The notes under the pieces were generated by a model. The model was not told the DNA's origin, searched no databases, and saw nothing but the letters and a program-made list of their open reading frames with translations. From NCBI RefSeq assembly GCF_023898315.1, contig NC_064619.1, forward strand, positions 499,072,594-499,136,593: a DNA stretch of 64,000 bases, in the 5' to 3' direction. The stretch is from Schistocerca nitens (Eukaryota > Arthropoda > Insecta > Orthoptera > Acrididae). Below, one piece after another: positions 32,125 through 43,019 of this stretch. Every line of letters begins with the position of its first letter. Positions within the stretch are counted from its first letter, which is position 1. A program made the translations under genes and the position numbers.

Positions 32125-32409
32125 TAACCCTGCATTAAGCGAGCACCGATTTTCATTCGTTAAAACTGCTTATTGGAGGCTGTTGTCTTACGTGTCTGTT
32201 CGGAAAAAAACTGTTCCTGGTTTAGATCTAATGACAAGTGTTTTGGTAATTAATAGCAGCTGTGTCTGAGACATTCAGCTAACTTCTCTTGTGAACTTAT
32301 CCCTGCAGCTGACTAATCAGTCTCGCTGATTGATTGTTGAAGGTCTGCGCCCTGATATCTAGTTGATGATAATTAATTAAAATTCTGCCAACTGGTTAGA
32401 AAGTTTTTT

Positions 32410-32641
32410 TTGGTCCTGATGAATTTTTTTTTTTTTTTGCTCTAAACCTGTTGAACGCTGTAGCAACGGTATGGGGACTTTAGTCCTTCCATTTAAGGAC
32501 ACCTCATGAACCTTCCCACCCCAGTTTCACTTATCAGTGTATGTACACAGACACATAAATAAGTACATTTCTTTTCATAATACGTAAAGGTGTCGCCGCG
32601 ACGAAGACCGCCGTCATAGCTATTGGGCCGGCGCTACTGAC
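32410..32641. other. unassigned sequence just downstream of the candidate exon
   Basis: If the exon is real, this is intron beginning with the GTCAG donor at 32637-32641 (minus strand). It includes a poly-T run near 32427-32439. Confidence 0.4.
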
Positions 32642-32809
32642 CTGTATGGTGTGGCTGCTGTCGGTGATGTGTATGGCGTCGCGGCTGCGCTCCACGGCGA
32701 CGAAGAGCGCCTGCGCGGCGGCCAGCTGGAGGCGCGGCGCCACGTCGCTGTGCTCCAGCTGGAGCAGCTCGCTCATGCACAGGCCCGCGCTCGTCGACTC
32801 CAGCAGCCA
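32642..32809 (-). CDS. candidate internal exon of an unrecognised host gene (168 nt)
   Basis: On the minus strand a TG-rich tract ending TGTGCAG precedes an open, strongly GC-rich block (roughly two-thirds GC in an AT-rich window) that ends ATACAG|GTCAG. The 56 codons start WLLESTSAGLCMSELLQLEH and end DAIHITDSSHTIQ. They look amphipathic-helical, in the manner of ARM/HEAT-type repeats, though no family can be named. Both edges are phase 0 and match the phase-0 donor of the exon at 60924-60981. Overlapping open frames on either strand reflect the high GC. It could instead be a fragment of a captured gene; transcript evidence would decide. Confidence 0.7.
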
Positions 32810-33770
32810 CTGCACACACAACACACACTAGCACCACCGCTGCTGCGGTCTCGTGGCAAACGTCGAGAAATAGGGTTTAGTCAATGTAGCTGTAAAGACT
32901 CAGTTCTCTACATCTACATCTACATTTATACTCCGCAAGCCACCCAACGGTGTGTGGCGGAGGGCACTTTACTTGCTACTGTCATTACCTCCATTTCCTG
33001 TTCCAGTCGCGTATGGTTCGCGGGAAGAACGACTGCCGGAAAGTCTCCGCGCGCTTGAATCTCTCTATTTACATTCGTGATCTCCTCGGTAGGTATAAGT
33101 AGGGGGAAGCAATATATTTGATACCTCATCCAGAAACGCATCCTCTCGAAAACTGGACAGCAAGCTACACCACGATGCAGAGCGCCTCTCTTGCAGAGTC
33201 TGCCACTTGAGTTTGCTAAACATCTCCGTAACGCTATCACGGTTACCAAATAACCCTGTGATGAAACGCCCCGCTCTTCTTTGGATCTTCTCTATCTCCT
33301 CTGTCAACCCGATCTGGTACGGATCCCACACTGACGAGCAATACTCAAGTATAGGTCGAACGAGTGTTTTGTAAGTCACCTCCTTTGTTGATGGACTACA
33401 TTTTCTAAGGGCTCTCCCAGTGAATCTCAACCTGGCACCCGCCTTACCAGCAATTAATTTTATATGATCATTCCACTTCAGATCGTTCCGTACGCATACT
33501 CCCAGATATTTTACAGAAGTAACTGCTACCAGTGTTTGTTCCGCTATCATATAATCATACAATAAAGGATCCTTCTTTCTACGTATTCGCAATACATTAC
33601 ATTTGTCTATGTTAAGGATCAGTTGCCACTCCCTGCACCAAGTGCGTAACCACTGGAGATCTTCCTGCATTTCGCTGCAATTTTCTAATGCTGCAACTTC
33701 TCTGTATACTACAGCATCATCCGCAAAAAGCCGCATGGAACTTCCGACACTATCTACTAGGTCATTTATA

Positions 33771-35085
33771 TACAGGGTGGCGCACGAAATGTGTTAGCAA
33801 TTGTTTGTTTCACAATTTACGACGCACATTAGATATCCTGCTGGGATCTCTACAGCAGTACCAGCAGAGCTTGGAAAAACAAATGGGTTAGGAAATGACG
33901 TGTAATTCACGATACTGCCGCTAGGAGACTAGTAAGCAGCTATGGCTGACAATGGAAGACTGACGACACAGCAACGATCGGCCATTGTGTTACTTTTTCA
34001 TGAAACGAAAAGCCTTGTTTTGACTCAGAGGCGTTTTCGACAACAGTTTAACGCACGATGGGTCCCTTGCAAGAAGACCATCCACAGGTTGTACGATAAA
34101 TTTGTACAGGAAGGAACAGTGTTGGAAGCGAAGCGACGTGGACGTAAGCCTGTTTGTTCGCCGGAGAATATTGAAGCGGTACGAGTTTCTGTACAGAGAA
34201 GTGCCGGGAAATCGTGTAGAAAGGCAGCAGTGCAACTGGGAATATCCAGACGCTCCGTTCAACGCATTCTTAAAAGTGACCTCCATATGTACCCACATAA
34301 GGTGCCCTATGCACAGAAGCTCACTGAAGAACACAAGCAGCAGAGACTACTGTTTGCTCAGTGGGCGGAGGATAGGGAAGAAACTCTCAACAACGTTTGG
34401 TTTTCAGCTGAGGCGCATTTTCATTTAGACGGTGTGGTTAACAAACAAAATGTACGCATTTGGGCCACTGAAAACCCGAGGATTACAGCGTGGGCAGCAA
34501 TTTCCAGTCACGGACTTATTGGACCCTTTTTCTTTGAAGAAACTGTGAACAGCGAGCGTTATTTGAGCATGCTTCGCAATAGCTTCATTCCACAGCTTCT
34601 TGCTACTGCCTTTCCCTGGTTCATGCAAGATGGAGCAAGGCCACATACTGCAAACACTGTGTTGGAGTTTTTACACAAGCATTTCGACATGCGCATCATT
34701 TCACTCAGGTTTGCAGGTCGCTTCAATGACGGACAAAATTGGCCCCCCAATAGTCCAGACTTCAATACATGTGACTTTTTTCTTTGGGGGCACCTAAAGC
34801 AAAATTTTTCCCGAAACGTCCACGTGATTTAATGGAGCTCAGAAGACTTATTCTTCAAGCTTGCAGTGAAATTACGGAAGACATGTGCCGTAGTTAATCA
34901 CTAACTTCAGTGTTCGTTTGAAGGAAGTTAGAAAACGAAATGGTGGACATATTGAGCATGTGTTGAGTTAGAACAAATCTCCATGGACGGCTCTTCATTG
35001 TAGTATATGTTCCTTTCAGATTGTATTGACAATAAAGTTTATATTCAAAAACAAAATGTTAACACATTTCGTGCGCCGCCCGGTA
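33771..35085 (+). mobile_element. mariner-type transposon inside a CR1-like LINE (1,315 bp)
   Basis: Termini TACAGGGTGGCGCACGAAAT and the near-complement at the right (ATTTCGTGCGCCGCCCGGTA) give inverted repeats of about 27 bp. TA duplications lie at 33769-33770 and 35086-35087. Excising it restores an uninterrupted LINE. AATAAA at ~35031 lies just inside the right end. Confidence 0.94.
33942..34895 (+). pseudogene. mariner-type (DUF4817-like) transposase, catalytic Asp lost and C-terminal frameshift
   Basis: 296 aa open from MADNGRLTTQQRSAIVLLFH. It has an N-terminal helix-turn-helix, a GISRRSVQRILKSDLHMYPH block, then the catalytic domain. Where relatives have FSDEAHF the sequence reads FSAEAHF: codon 156 (34407-34409) is GCT (Ala), removing the first catalytic Asp. 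The second is D230 in MQDGARPH. The candidate third is D278 in CDFFLWG, with an unusually long 47-residue gap between them. A frameshift near 34825 replaces the last part; RPRDLMELRRLILQACSEIT continues in another frame and meets a stop by ~34895. Not functional. Confidence 0.9.
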
Positions 35086-35459
35086 TATTGTGAAAAGCAA
35101 TCGTCCCATAACACTCCCCTGTGGCACGCCAGAGGTTACTCTAACGTCTGTAGACGTCTCTCCATTGCGAACATGTTGTGTTTGTTTATGAGGCGACAGT
35201 GCGGAACTGTATCGAACGCCTTCCGGAAGTCAAGGAAAATGGCATCTACCTGGGAGCCTGTATCTAATATTTTCTGGGTCTCATGAACAAATAAAGCGAG
35301 TTGGGTCTCACACGATCGCTGTTTCCGGAATCCATGTTGATTCCTACAGAGTAGATTCTTGGTTTCCAGAAATGACATGATACGCGAGCAAAAAACATGT
35401 TCTCAAACGACGAGGACAACGCAGTGGTACCAGCCACAGTACCAATACCTTTGAACAAT

Positions 35460-36600
35460 TTGTAGGCGCCTGCAGACAGGCAACTCCTTAGACCTACACT
35501 GCTGTTCTAGCGCTAGCGACAAACGATTTCAAATTGATTCCGTATTTCTAGATTTCCAGAAGGCCTTTGATACTGTACCACAGAAGTGTATTGTAGTGAA
35601 ATTGCGAGCTTGCGGAATATCGTCTCAGTTATGTGACTGGATTCATGATTTCCTGTCAGAGAGGTCACAGTTCGTAATAATTGACGAAATGTGATCGACT
35701 AAAACAGATTTATGGCGTTCGCCAAGGTAGTGTTATAGGCCTTCTGCTGTTCCTTAGCTATAAACACGATTTAGGGCACTATCTGAGCAGCAGTCTGAGG
35801 TTGTTTGCAAATGATGCTGTCGTATATCGTCTAGTAAACTCATCAGAAGATCAAAACAAATTGCAAAATGATTTAGAAAAGATATCTTTATTGTTCTAAA
35901 ATTGGCGATTGACCCCAAGTAACAAAAAGTGTGAGGTTGTCGACATGAATGTTAAAAGGAATCCGTTAATCTTCAGTTACACGATAAATCAGTCAAATCT
36001 AAAGACCGTAAATTCGACTCAATACCTGGGAATTACAATTAGGAACAACTTAAATTGGAAACGACACGCAGAAAATGTTGTGCGGAAGACGAACCGAAGG
36101 TTTCGTTTTATTGGCTCAACACTTAGAAGATGCAACAAATCTACTAAAGAGACTGTCTCCACTACGTTTGTCCGTCCTCTTTTGGAGTACTCCTGCGTGG
36201 TGTGGGATCCTTACCAGCTAGGGCTAACGAAGTACACCGAGGAAGTTCAAAGAAGAGCAGCACGTTTTGTACTGTCGAGGAATAGGAGAAAGAGTTTCAC
36301 GAACATTATACACGATTTGGGGCGCACATCATTTAATAAAATGCGCTTTCGTTACTGCAAAATCATCTCATGAAATTTCAATCACCTTCTCCTCCGAATG
36401 CGAAAATATTTTGTTGACACTGACCTAAATAGGGTGAGATGATTATCATAATAAAGTACGAAATAAGAGCTCACTCGGAAACATTTAAGTGGTCTTTTTT
36501 TGCGCGTGCTGTTAGAGATGGCAATAATGAGAATTATTGTGAAGGTGGTTCAATGAACCTTCTGCTAGGTACTTCACCGTGATTTGAAGAGTAGCCAAGG
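35460..36600 (+). pseudogene. CR1-like LINE reverse transcriptase remnant (second subfamily)
   Basis: Plus-strand blocks: VFLDFQKAFDTVPQK (~35545), GVRQGSVIG (~35715), FANDAVVYR in place of the FADD active site (~35812), YLGITIRNNLNWKRHAENVV (~36020), then FVRPLLEYSCVVWDPYQLG and RRAARFVLSRNRR. The tail GGSMNLLLGTSP lies near 36545. Active-site Asp to Asn and several frameshifts make it dead. Closest relative in the window is 36872-37930, which faces it. Confidence 0.85.
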
Positions 36601-36871
36601 ACGTAGAAGTGCTCAACAATAGTGCGCGAGTGGCACAGACGGCCTTGCTCAACCGTGGGGAGGGGGGGGGGGGAGGGGTCTTAGAGGTACCCTTTGACGT
36701 TCATGCACGTCTAAATGTTACACCCGCACCCTTCACCCCTTGATCACGTCACAGCAGGATGTGAAACAGCAGCGCCAGTAAAGCATAAACACACTTGGCT
36801 GCTTCGGATCACGTTGAATTTTCATCGAACAGTTTTGAACGGACCAAAATGGACCACACCCTGTATACCTA

Positions 36872-37930
36872 AATCTACATCTACGTGATTACTCAGTGAT
36901 TCACAATTAATTGCCTACCAGTAGGTTCATCGTACCTTCTTTAAGCTACTTCTCTACTGTTCCATTCTCGACCAGTGCATGTGAAAAACCAACAAAAATG
37001 GCTCTGAGCACTATGGGACTCAACTGCTGAGGTCATTAGTCCCCTAGAACTTAGAACTAGTTAAACCTAACTAACCTAAGGACATCACAAACATCCATGC
37101 CCGAGGCAGGATTCGAACCTGCGACCGTAGCGGTCTTGCGGTTCCAGACTGCAGCGCCTTTAACCGCACGGCCACTTCGGCCGGCGAAAAACCAACACTT
37201 AAATATTTCTGCGCGCGCTATCATAATTATTTCTCCTTGTGTAGGTGGGTGCCAACAAAATATTTTCACACTCTGAAGAGAAAGTTGATGATTGAAATTT
37301 CATGAGAAGGTCCTGTCGTAGCGATAAACGCCTTTGTTTTAATGTCTGCAGCCCCATTTCGTGTATCATATCCGTGGCACTCTCTCCCCTATTTCGTGAT
37401 AATAGAAAACGAGCTATACTTCTTTTAACTTTTTCGATGTCCTCTGTAATCCTGTCAGACGCGAATCTCTCACTGTACAACAATATACCAGAAGAGAGCG
37501 GACAAGCGTAGGGTAAGCAATCTCTTTAGTAAATCTGTTACATTTTCCAAGTGTTCTCCCAATGAATCGCAGTCTCTGGTTTGCTTTCCTCACAACATTA
37601 TCTATGAGGTCATTCCAATTTAAGTTATTCGTAATTGTAATCCGTAAGTATTTAGTTGAGTTTACAGCCATTAGATGTGTGTGATTTATTGTGGAACTAA
37701 AATTTAGTGAATTCTTTATAGTGCTCATGTGGATGACTTAACACTTTTTATGATTAAGAGTTAATTGCCGCTTTTTGCACCATAAAGACATCTTGTCTGA
37801 TGGGATTACATGACGTTAATGTCAGAATCACCTGAAAACAATCTAAGAGGATTGCTCAGATTGTCTCCTAAATAGTTTATGTAGATCAAGAACAACAGAG
37901 GGCCTATAACACTTCTTTGGGAAACGCCAG
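36872..37930 (-). pseudogene. CR1-like LINE remnant, facing the previous one and split by a SINE
   Basis: Minus-strand blocks YLRITITNNLNWNDLIDNVV, QRLRFIGRTLGKCNRFTKEI and ARFLLSRNRGESATDMIHEM belong to the same subfamily as 35460-36600. The 3' side begins near 36872 (AAATCTACATCTACGTG). The SINE at 36995-37185 interrupts it. No intact active site was seen. Confidence 0.82.
36995..37185 (-). mobile_element. tRNA-derived SINE with 12-bp TSD
   Basis: Minus-strand copy with the identical duplication GAAAAACCAACA (36983-36994 and 37186-37197). It has a short 3' loss (starts AAAATGGCTCTGAG) and shares all diagnostic variants with 751-948. Confidence 0.94.
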
Positions 37931-37994
37931 AGCAGAAACTAAGATTGCACAACAGTCCAAAGAGGGCGGATTACAGTCAATGATGTTTCAGCCG

Positions 37995-38132
37995 GTCGCA
38001 GGTTCGAATCCTGCCTCGGGCATGGATGTGTGTGTTGTCCTTAGGTTAGTTAGGTTTAAGTAGTTCTAAGTTCTAGGGGACTTATGACCTCAGCAGTTGA
38101 GTCCCATAGTGCTCAGAGCCATTTGAACCATT
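37995..38132 (+). mobile_element. tRNA-derived SINE, 5'-truncated with 11-bp TSD
   Basis: Starts inside the head at GTCGCAGGTTCGAATCC and is complete to the 3' end. The duplication TGTTTCAGCCG lies at 37984-37994 and 38133-38143. A second insertion of a truncated copy, like 26461-26596. Confidence 0.93.
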
Positions 38133-38144
38133 TGTTTCAGCCGA

Positions 38145-39300
38145 ACGATGTCAGTAGAGAAGGCTTGAATGGTCCAGGGAGGATGTCAGCAGTGTCACAG
38201 GTTGTCAAGAAGGACGTTCTGCTGCATGTCGCTCTGCATACTGTAATTTTCGACTGCTAAACGTGTAAATGCAAGCAGCAAGAGAAGGGGTTGTTTTATT
38301 GACGCTCTTTATGCCACCTCCTGAGGCCCCTTCGTGTGGATACTGAACGGCGGAATATGTCAAATGTTTTTCTCGGCCACCCATAAGAAAGCCGCCTGAA
38401 GCCAACGCTGGTCGTCGCGGTCTTGACCTCGATCGCAGACTTCAAAAAAAGGAGCGAAATATGAGTAAGGGGGGTCCAACGACCTTCCCATCAAGTGACA
38501 CGTTCACGGAAGCGCTGGGAATAATCGTGATGAAATGAAGTGTGAATATGACACCATTAACCCACACCACACCTCACATGAACTTCTGAGCTCTGGATTC
38601 TTTGTCGTATGTGTCGACACCTCGATGTTTGATGCTTTTCTGAGACCGAGGGTGACGTCGTAGGTTGCCGTACTTTTGGATCATTACAGGGGAACGTTGA
38701 CGGCATCATTGAGCCAAATTTCAAACTCCTACGTCGCAGTCGCGTAAAATGACAGGGTTTCAGAAAAGTGAGCCTTTAATTCTTTTCTGAAGTGTACAAT
38801 TCATTTTCTGAATGCGAAGAAGAAGACATTCATCGACAGGTATGCGAGAATTATAGAGAAAATGTTATGGGTTATCAATGGTAAGGAGATGAGTCCGACA
38901 CTTCAGTGAAGGACGTAGCCAAGTGCATGATGACGATCGAAGTGCACATCCGTTTCTGGTTATCGAAGAATTGGTTTGTGCCTTTGCAGAACTCTTCAAT
39001 CAAAAACCTTAAATTTACAGAATCACATCTTTCCAAGAACTCTCCGGAAGTTTCAAGATCACTTCTCCATGAAACTGTATCTGAAAAATTTAATTGTCGA
39101 AAACTGTGCGCTTGTTGGGAGCAAAACATTCTTACAGAGCAACACAAACAACATCGTCTGGGCAGTGGACTTACAACAAAGGAGGTAATAATTTTTTAAG
39201 CAAGACTGTGACCGGGGATATGACTTGTCACTTATGAAAACACTCAATCGGAACAACAATCAATAGAATGAATACACACCGCGTCACTAGTAAAAACTAA
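38145..39300. other. unassigned sequence
   Basis: No recognisable family. The short frames at 38875-39199 on both strands overlap and look random. Confidence 0.35.
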
Positions 39301-39309
39301 AGCCAAGCA

Positions 39310-39665
39310 ACTCTCGACACTTCAGAAAATCATGAGCACAATCTTTTGGGACAGACGCTGCACTATACTAAAATATTTCTTAGTACGAGGTGAAAATATC
39401 ATTGCAAATGTTTACTGTAAGACGCTCATCAAAGTGCGTCGGGCAATACAAAACAAGCGTAGCGGAGAGCTCGCAAAAGGTATTCTTCAGTTTCATTACA
39501 GTGCCCGACCTCACACTGCGAATAAGATACAACTCCTGCAGGACTTCGGCTGGAGTCAGTTTGTACTACATGATTGTCAACACAGGTGGCAACATACTTT
39601 GAGGAAGACACACAAAAACTTAAGCCATACTGTAAGTGCGCGCAAAATGGTGCGGACTTTGTAGA
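39310..39665 (+). pseudogene. mariner transposase central remnant
   Basis: An open frame of 110 aa includes STIFWDRRCTILKYFLVRGE, NVYCKTLIKVRRAIQNKR and HYSARPHTANKIQLL, the mariner block from IFWD to the second catalytic motif (HDNARPH-type). The catalytic Asp is Tyr here. It ends before the third motif, and no terminal repeats were found. Confidence 0.75.
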
Positions 39666-39669
39666 AAGG

Positions 39670-42120
39670 TAGTTTAAGATGTGTAGCTTTTTTTCAATAA
39701 ATTTCTGTTCTGTATCTGCCAAACGGAATTTACTTTCTACACGCACCTTGTATGGAGTAGGTACCTTAACGAAACATTTTTGGCTAATTGGCGGTGTAGT
39801 GACCCCTGTCGAATCTGAAACATAATGTTGGTTTATTGGGAGACAGTCATTTTACCAAAGTAATGCCATATATTGAAACTATGGTGTTGTGCAATATGGT
39901 ATAATCAACTGGGTGACAAATATTACGTCATGATCACACGTTGGGTCATGAAATGACTGAGAAATACGTTTTTCCGTCTCCAGTTGCCTTTTCAGAGCAC
40001 GCTTTTAAGAGTGCGCGTTGCATTTACTGACCTCTGATTGGCTACATTTTTTTAGAAAAGATACTCCGCAACGGCCTGACAGAGCCAGAGGGTGAACGTG
40101 CATGGAGGTAGTGTACATAGTGTGAGACCGTGTTTTATTCTCCCTGAGTTGTGAGTCATTATTTTTTTCAAAGCGCTTGTGGTTACGAGTTGACACTTTC
40201 CATACGGATAGCTGTGATAAAAATTCGTTGGGTCACTAAAAAATATTTAGTCGTGGCCAATAACGAAGCAGCCTACAAAACTTCTAGCGATCCTGATTGC
40301 AATCAGGGTGAGTTCTATCATCAGAAGCACGTCCGTGCGATGTGCGATATCTCCTGCGTAATGACCACAGCTACAGAAAACGCAACATGAGTGGGGACGC
40401 GTGCCTGAAGTGTTTTCGGTAGTAATGACAAGAGGCGTTGTCGTACTTGCTAATATATAATAAGTGTAGCTGGCACAAAGTGTATGATCATTGCAGTGAA
40501 TGCCATGTTGCTACAACAGCACGAATAAAATTTAATTTTTATTTTCTCTGGAATTCACGATGCATTCCTGGTAGCATCCAAGCCTCTATTTTCTATGGTA
40601 GCCACTGTCCTCTATGACTATAAAACTGTCTTCCAACGAATTAGTCACAGTTAATAAAGTCAACTTATATGCGTCTTTTCACAGTTTCGCTGCTTTCAGT
40701 TTGATCATACATCAATGCATATGTCGTCTAACAATTATTGGAAATTATATTCTTCATCTTAGTGGCCATAGTGGCTGCAGTTATTTTACAGTTATTAAAT
40801 GTATTTGAAATCCATCTTTACAAACCACTAATAACATGTGTTTATTTTAGCATACACGTTTCGTTTTATTTATTGAGAAGATCGTCTGTACAGTTTTGGT
40901 TAACTTCTAAATCCGAAAACAGTTCGACGTAAAGTACACTGAGGTGATATTTTAGTTACAGCATGGAAACGGAAATAAAAACGTTGTAAGTAAAACCACA
41001 CTTCAGTATCCTTTGTATGGCACCACATATAGAGCTAGAAGAAAATGAAATTCCTAGTATTTCGTTCAAGTACACTGATAATGTTTTAAATAAGTAAAAA
41101 GACTAAATATGCATTTTTTACTAGCTGAAAAGACTTTCTTCAGATACTGTTAATAGTCATTAGGCAATGTTATTTACAATTTTCATATCACCTAACATAA
41201 CAGCAAAAAAAATAGGGATATGATTTTCTTCCATTGTTATTCTCTGTCCTTATCTATTGATTGTAAAGAAAGATGATAACAACAAGACTTAGCACCTGTC
41301 CATTAATGCGATTTCTAGAATCGATTTACATACACACTGTCAAAAATTTTTAAAAAAGAATAAGTATTAATTAAGCTGGAGAACTGCAAAAGTCTTCTGG
41401 ATGTGCTGGAAAGAGAAGCTTTGTTACCCGTCGGTCTTTGAGGGTCGCATGTTGCTCGTCACAAGAGATCTGGAATTGTTCTGTTAAATTCGTCATGTTT
41501 AGTTTCCTGGAGGGGTGCAGTACACCATGCTCCATGATCTTCCGGACGTAGCCGTTACCGTTCAGACAGCCCTCAATATAATCGGTTAACATGGTGCCGC
41601 TCAGTACATACTGCCAGACTGTCGTCACCGCAATAGCGTCTAATATGCCATCACTGCAGGACTGGTTGGAGTGGGGCTAATCCAGAAACTCAAATTCTGG
41701 CACTGCGTGACAGTTTTGAGATGAGCAGTCTCTCTGCGCCGTTTAATTTCCGACACACCTCATGTAGACGAGGCTTTCTGCTCTTAATATCATGTTTCCA
41801 TGTCGTCTGAGGACTCCTAACTGACAGAACAGGCGTATGTTGACCTTTATGGTTAACAAGATGGGGAGATGTATTCTGTCTCTCTGCTATCTTGATCACG
41901 TACTATTCGTACTCTGTTCTGCGTGTCTTTGGCGAATGAAATAATTCGGGTAATTCTCTGTCACTGTAGAATCTCAACAGACTTTACCTCAGTTAGCTTT
42001 TATAGCGCAGTATCTTGTCAACTGTGGACAAGTTCGAAGCTGCGAATGTGATGTAAGTACTGTAAAGAGACTCCGGTGGCGATTCTATATCTTTACATGA
42101 TTATTTTTCCATAAGGTGGC
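39670..42120. other. unassigned sequence
   Basis: Mostly AT-rich. A minus-strand frame at 41371-41628 (85 aa, beginning MTTVWQYVLSGTMLTDYIEG) has fairly protein-like composition and upstream sequence open to ~41660, but no motif I can name. It may be a transposon scrap or an orphan exon. Confidence 0.35.
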
Positions 42121-42123
42121 TTT

Positions 42124-42352
42124 CAAGCTTGGGTCCCGGGCTCGATTCCCGGCAGGGTCAGAGATTTTCCCTGCCTCGAGATGACTGGGTGTTGTGTCGT
42201 CTTCATCATCATTCATCCGCGTTACCGTCGGAGGAAGACAATGGCAAACCACCTCCGCAAGGACCTTGCCTAGTCGGCGGTGCGGGTTTCTCGCATCGTC
42301 CTCTACGCTCCTCGGAGTATTGGACCTCATCATCATCATCATTATCATCATC
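42124..42352 (+). mobile_element. third tRNA-derived SINE family, 5'-truncated
   Basis: Begins in a tRNA-like T-arm (GGGCTCGATTCCCGGC), continues with GAGATTTTCCCTGCCTCGAG and GGGTGTTGTGTCGTCTTCAT, and ends in a (CAT)n-type tail at ~42328-42352. No target duplication was identified. Its last ~60 bp are included in the repeated segment below. Confidence 0.8.
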
Positions 42353-43018
42353 AGTTCATTATGAGGTTACAATACGTGAAGCACATTATAATGTAAACTA
42401 TGGCTAAGTTATAAAATTGAGAATAACACCTAGGAGTGTGTGGTGACCTAAAATACTGCTTCATTTGTGTCGACCAAAGTACGTTATGCAATCATTCAGT
42501 CTCCATCCTTCGTACAGAATGTGCTTCCCTCTGTAACTACATAAGAGGATGCATTTTCTACGTCGACGCCGAATGTAAATCACTTGTAACTTTATTCTGG
42601 TTGTAAGAGAGGGGAAAGGGATGAAAGGAATTAAGCGATTGCATTTTCTGCAGAAAAAGTGTGTACCAACTGGCACACATGCGAGTCACAGACGGGGAAA
42701 TAATGCAGCTACTTTGTCAAAATACAAACAAATCTTTTCATTCCCTGAAGTGAAATTGACACGCAAGCAGTATATGGAAACTTTTGCAAGTTTTTACCAC
42801 AGATTTAAACTCTGCAACAAAACACGTCTTTGAATGTTGAGGTCAGACTTTCATTCTTTGTGTTACTGGAGAGTCTTCTTCCGAAAACTTAAATCTACTA
42901 AATCAAATACTAGTGTGGGGTTAAAGCAGAATAAAATGGGAAGGGCGATATATTTGTCGCAACTCTCAACTTTATTTTGGAGGTCTTTCTGAATATTTTA
43001 TCTTCTTCTTACTGTTAC
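42295..43018 (+). repeat. ~725-bp repeated segment, order X-Y
   Basis: X (42295-42827) and Y (42828-43018) recur at 45276-46203 in the order Y-X with roughly 95% identity by eye. X starts within the SINE tail (CGTCCTCTACGCTCCTCGG). Y starts CGTCTTTGAATGTTGAGG and ends near CTTACTGTTACCTA. No coding content. Confidence 0.88.
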
Positions 43019-43019
43019 C

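Larger units (their letters stand above)
30545..32400. repeat. diverged tandem repeat, ~250-bp period, split by a Harbinger-like element
   Basis: At least four diverged units share, in order: (GTT)AAAACTG...TTATTGAAGGCTGCTGTC TTGCCT, a pyrimidine run, GCTTATGAAAA/ACCTGTACTTGGTTTCAG, GTAATTAATGGCAGCTGTGT and a TGCATTTAGCTGACTG-like end. Approximate units: 30560-30785, 30805-31010, 31060-31250 and 32128-32310, with a partial unit beyond. The element at 31251-32124 sits at the end of the third unit. Divergence between units is considerable, so the array is old. Confidence 0.75.
33065..35378 (-). pseudogene. CR1-like reverse transcriptase, interrupted and partly deleted
   Basis: The C-terminal part (33065-33736, ~223 aa) starts at the active site FADDA and continues through YLGVCVRNDLKWNDHIK, ARLRFTGRALRKC and WDPYQIGLTEEIEKIQRRAG. 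The upstream part at 35136-35378 carries NQHGFRKQRSCETQLALFVH and IFLDFRKAFDTVPHCRL. Between them, about 30 residues of the palm are deleted (AFDTVPH..LIN joined to the NM-FAME block). A frameshift and the transposon then separate it from FADDA. Inactive. Confidence 0.88.
32908..35402 (-). mobile_element. CR1-like LINE, 5'-truncated (copy A2), split by a mariner-type transposon
   Basis: The 3' end is CTACATCTACATCTACATTT at 32908. The reverse transcriptase runs up to 33770, is interrupted by the transposon at 33771-35085, and resumes to about 35402. Same family as 13039-14359 but clearly diverged. Confidence 0.9.

Noticed and set aside
30545..32400. CRISPR-like repeat-spacer array
   Set aside because: Units are long, diverged and contiguous, not short identical repeats with unique spacers, in a eukaryotic genome.
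32651..33058. 135-aa plus-strand frame over the candidate exon
   Set aside because: It runs from the exon antisense straight into LINE sequence. The minus-strand reading has proper splice sites.
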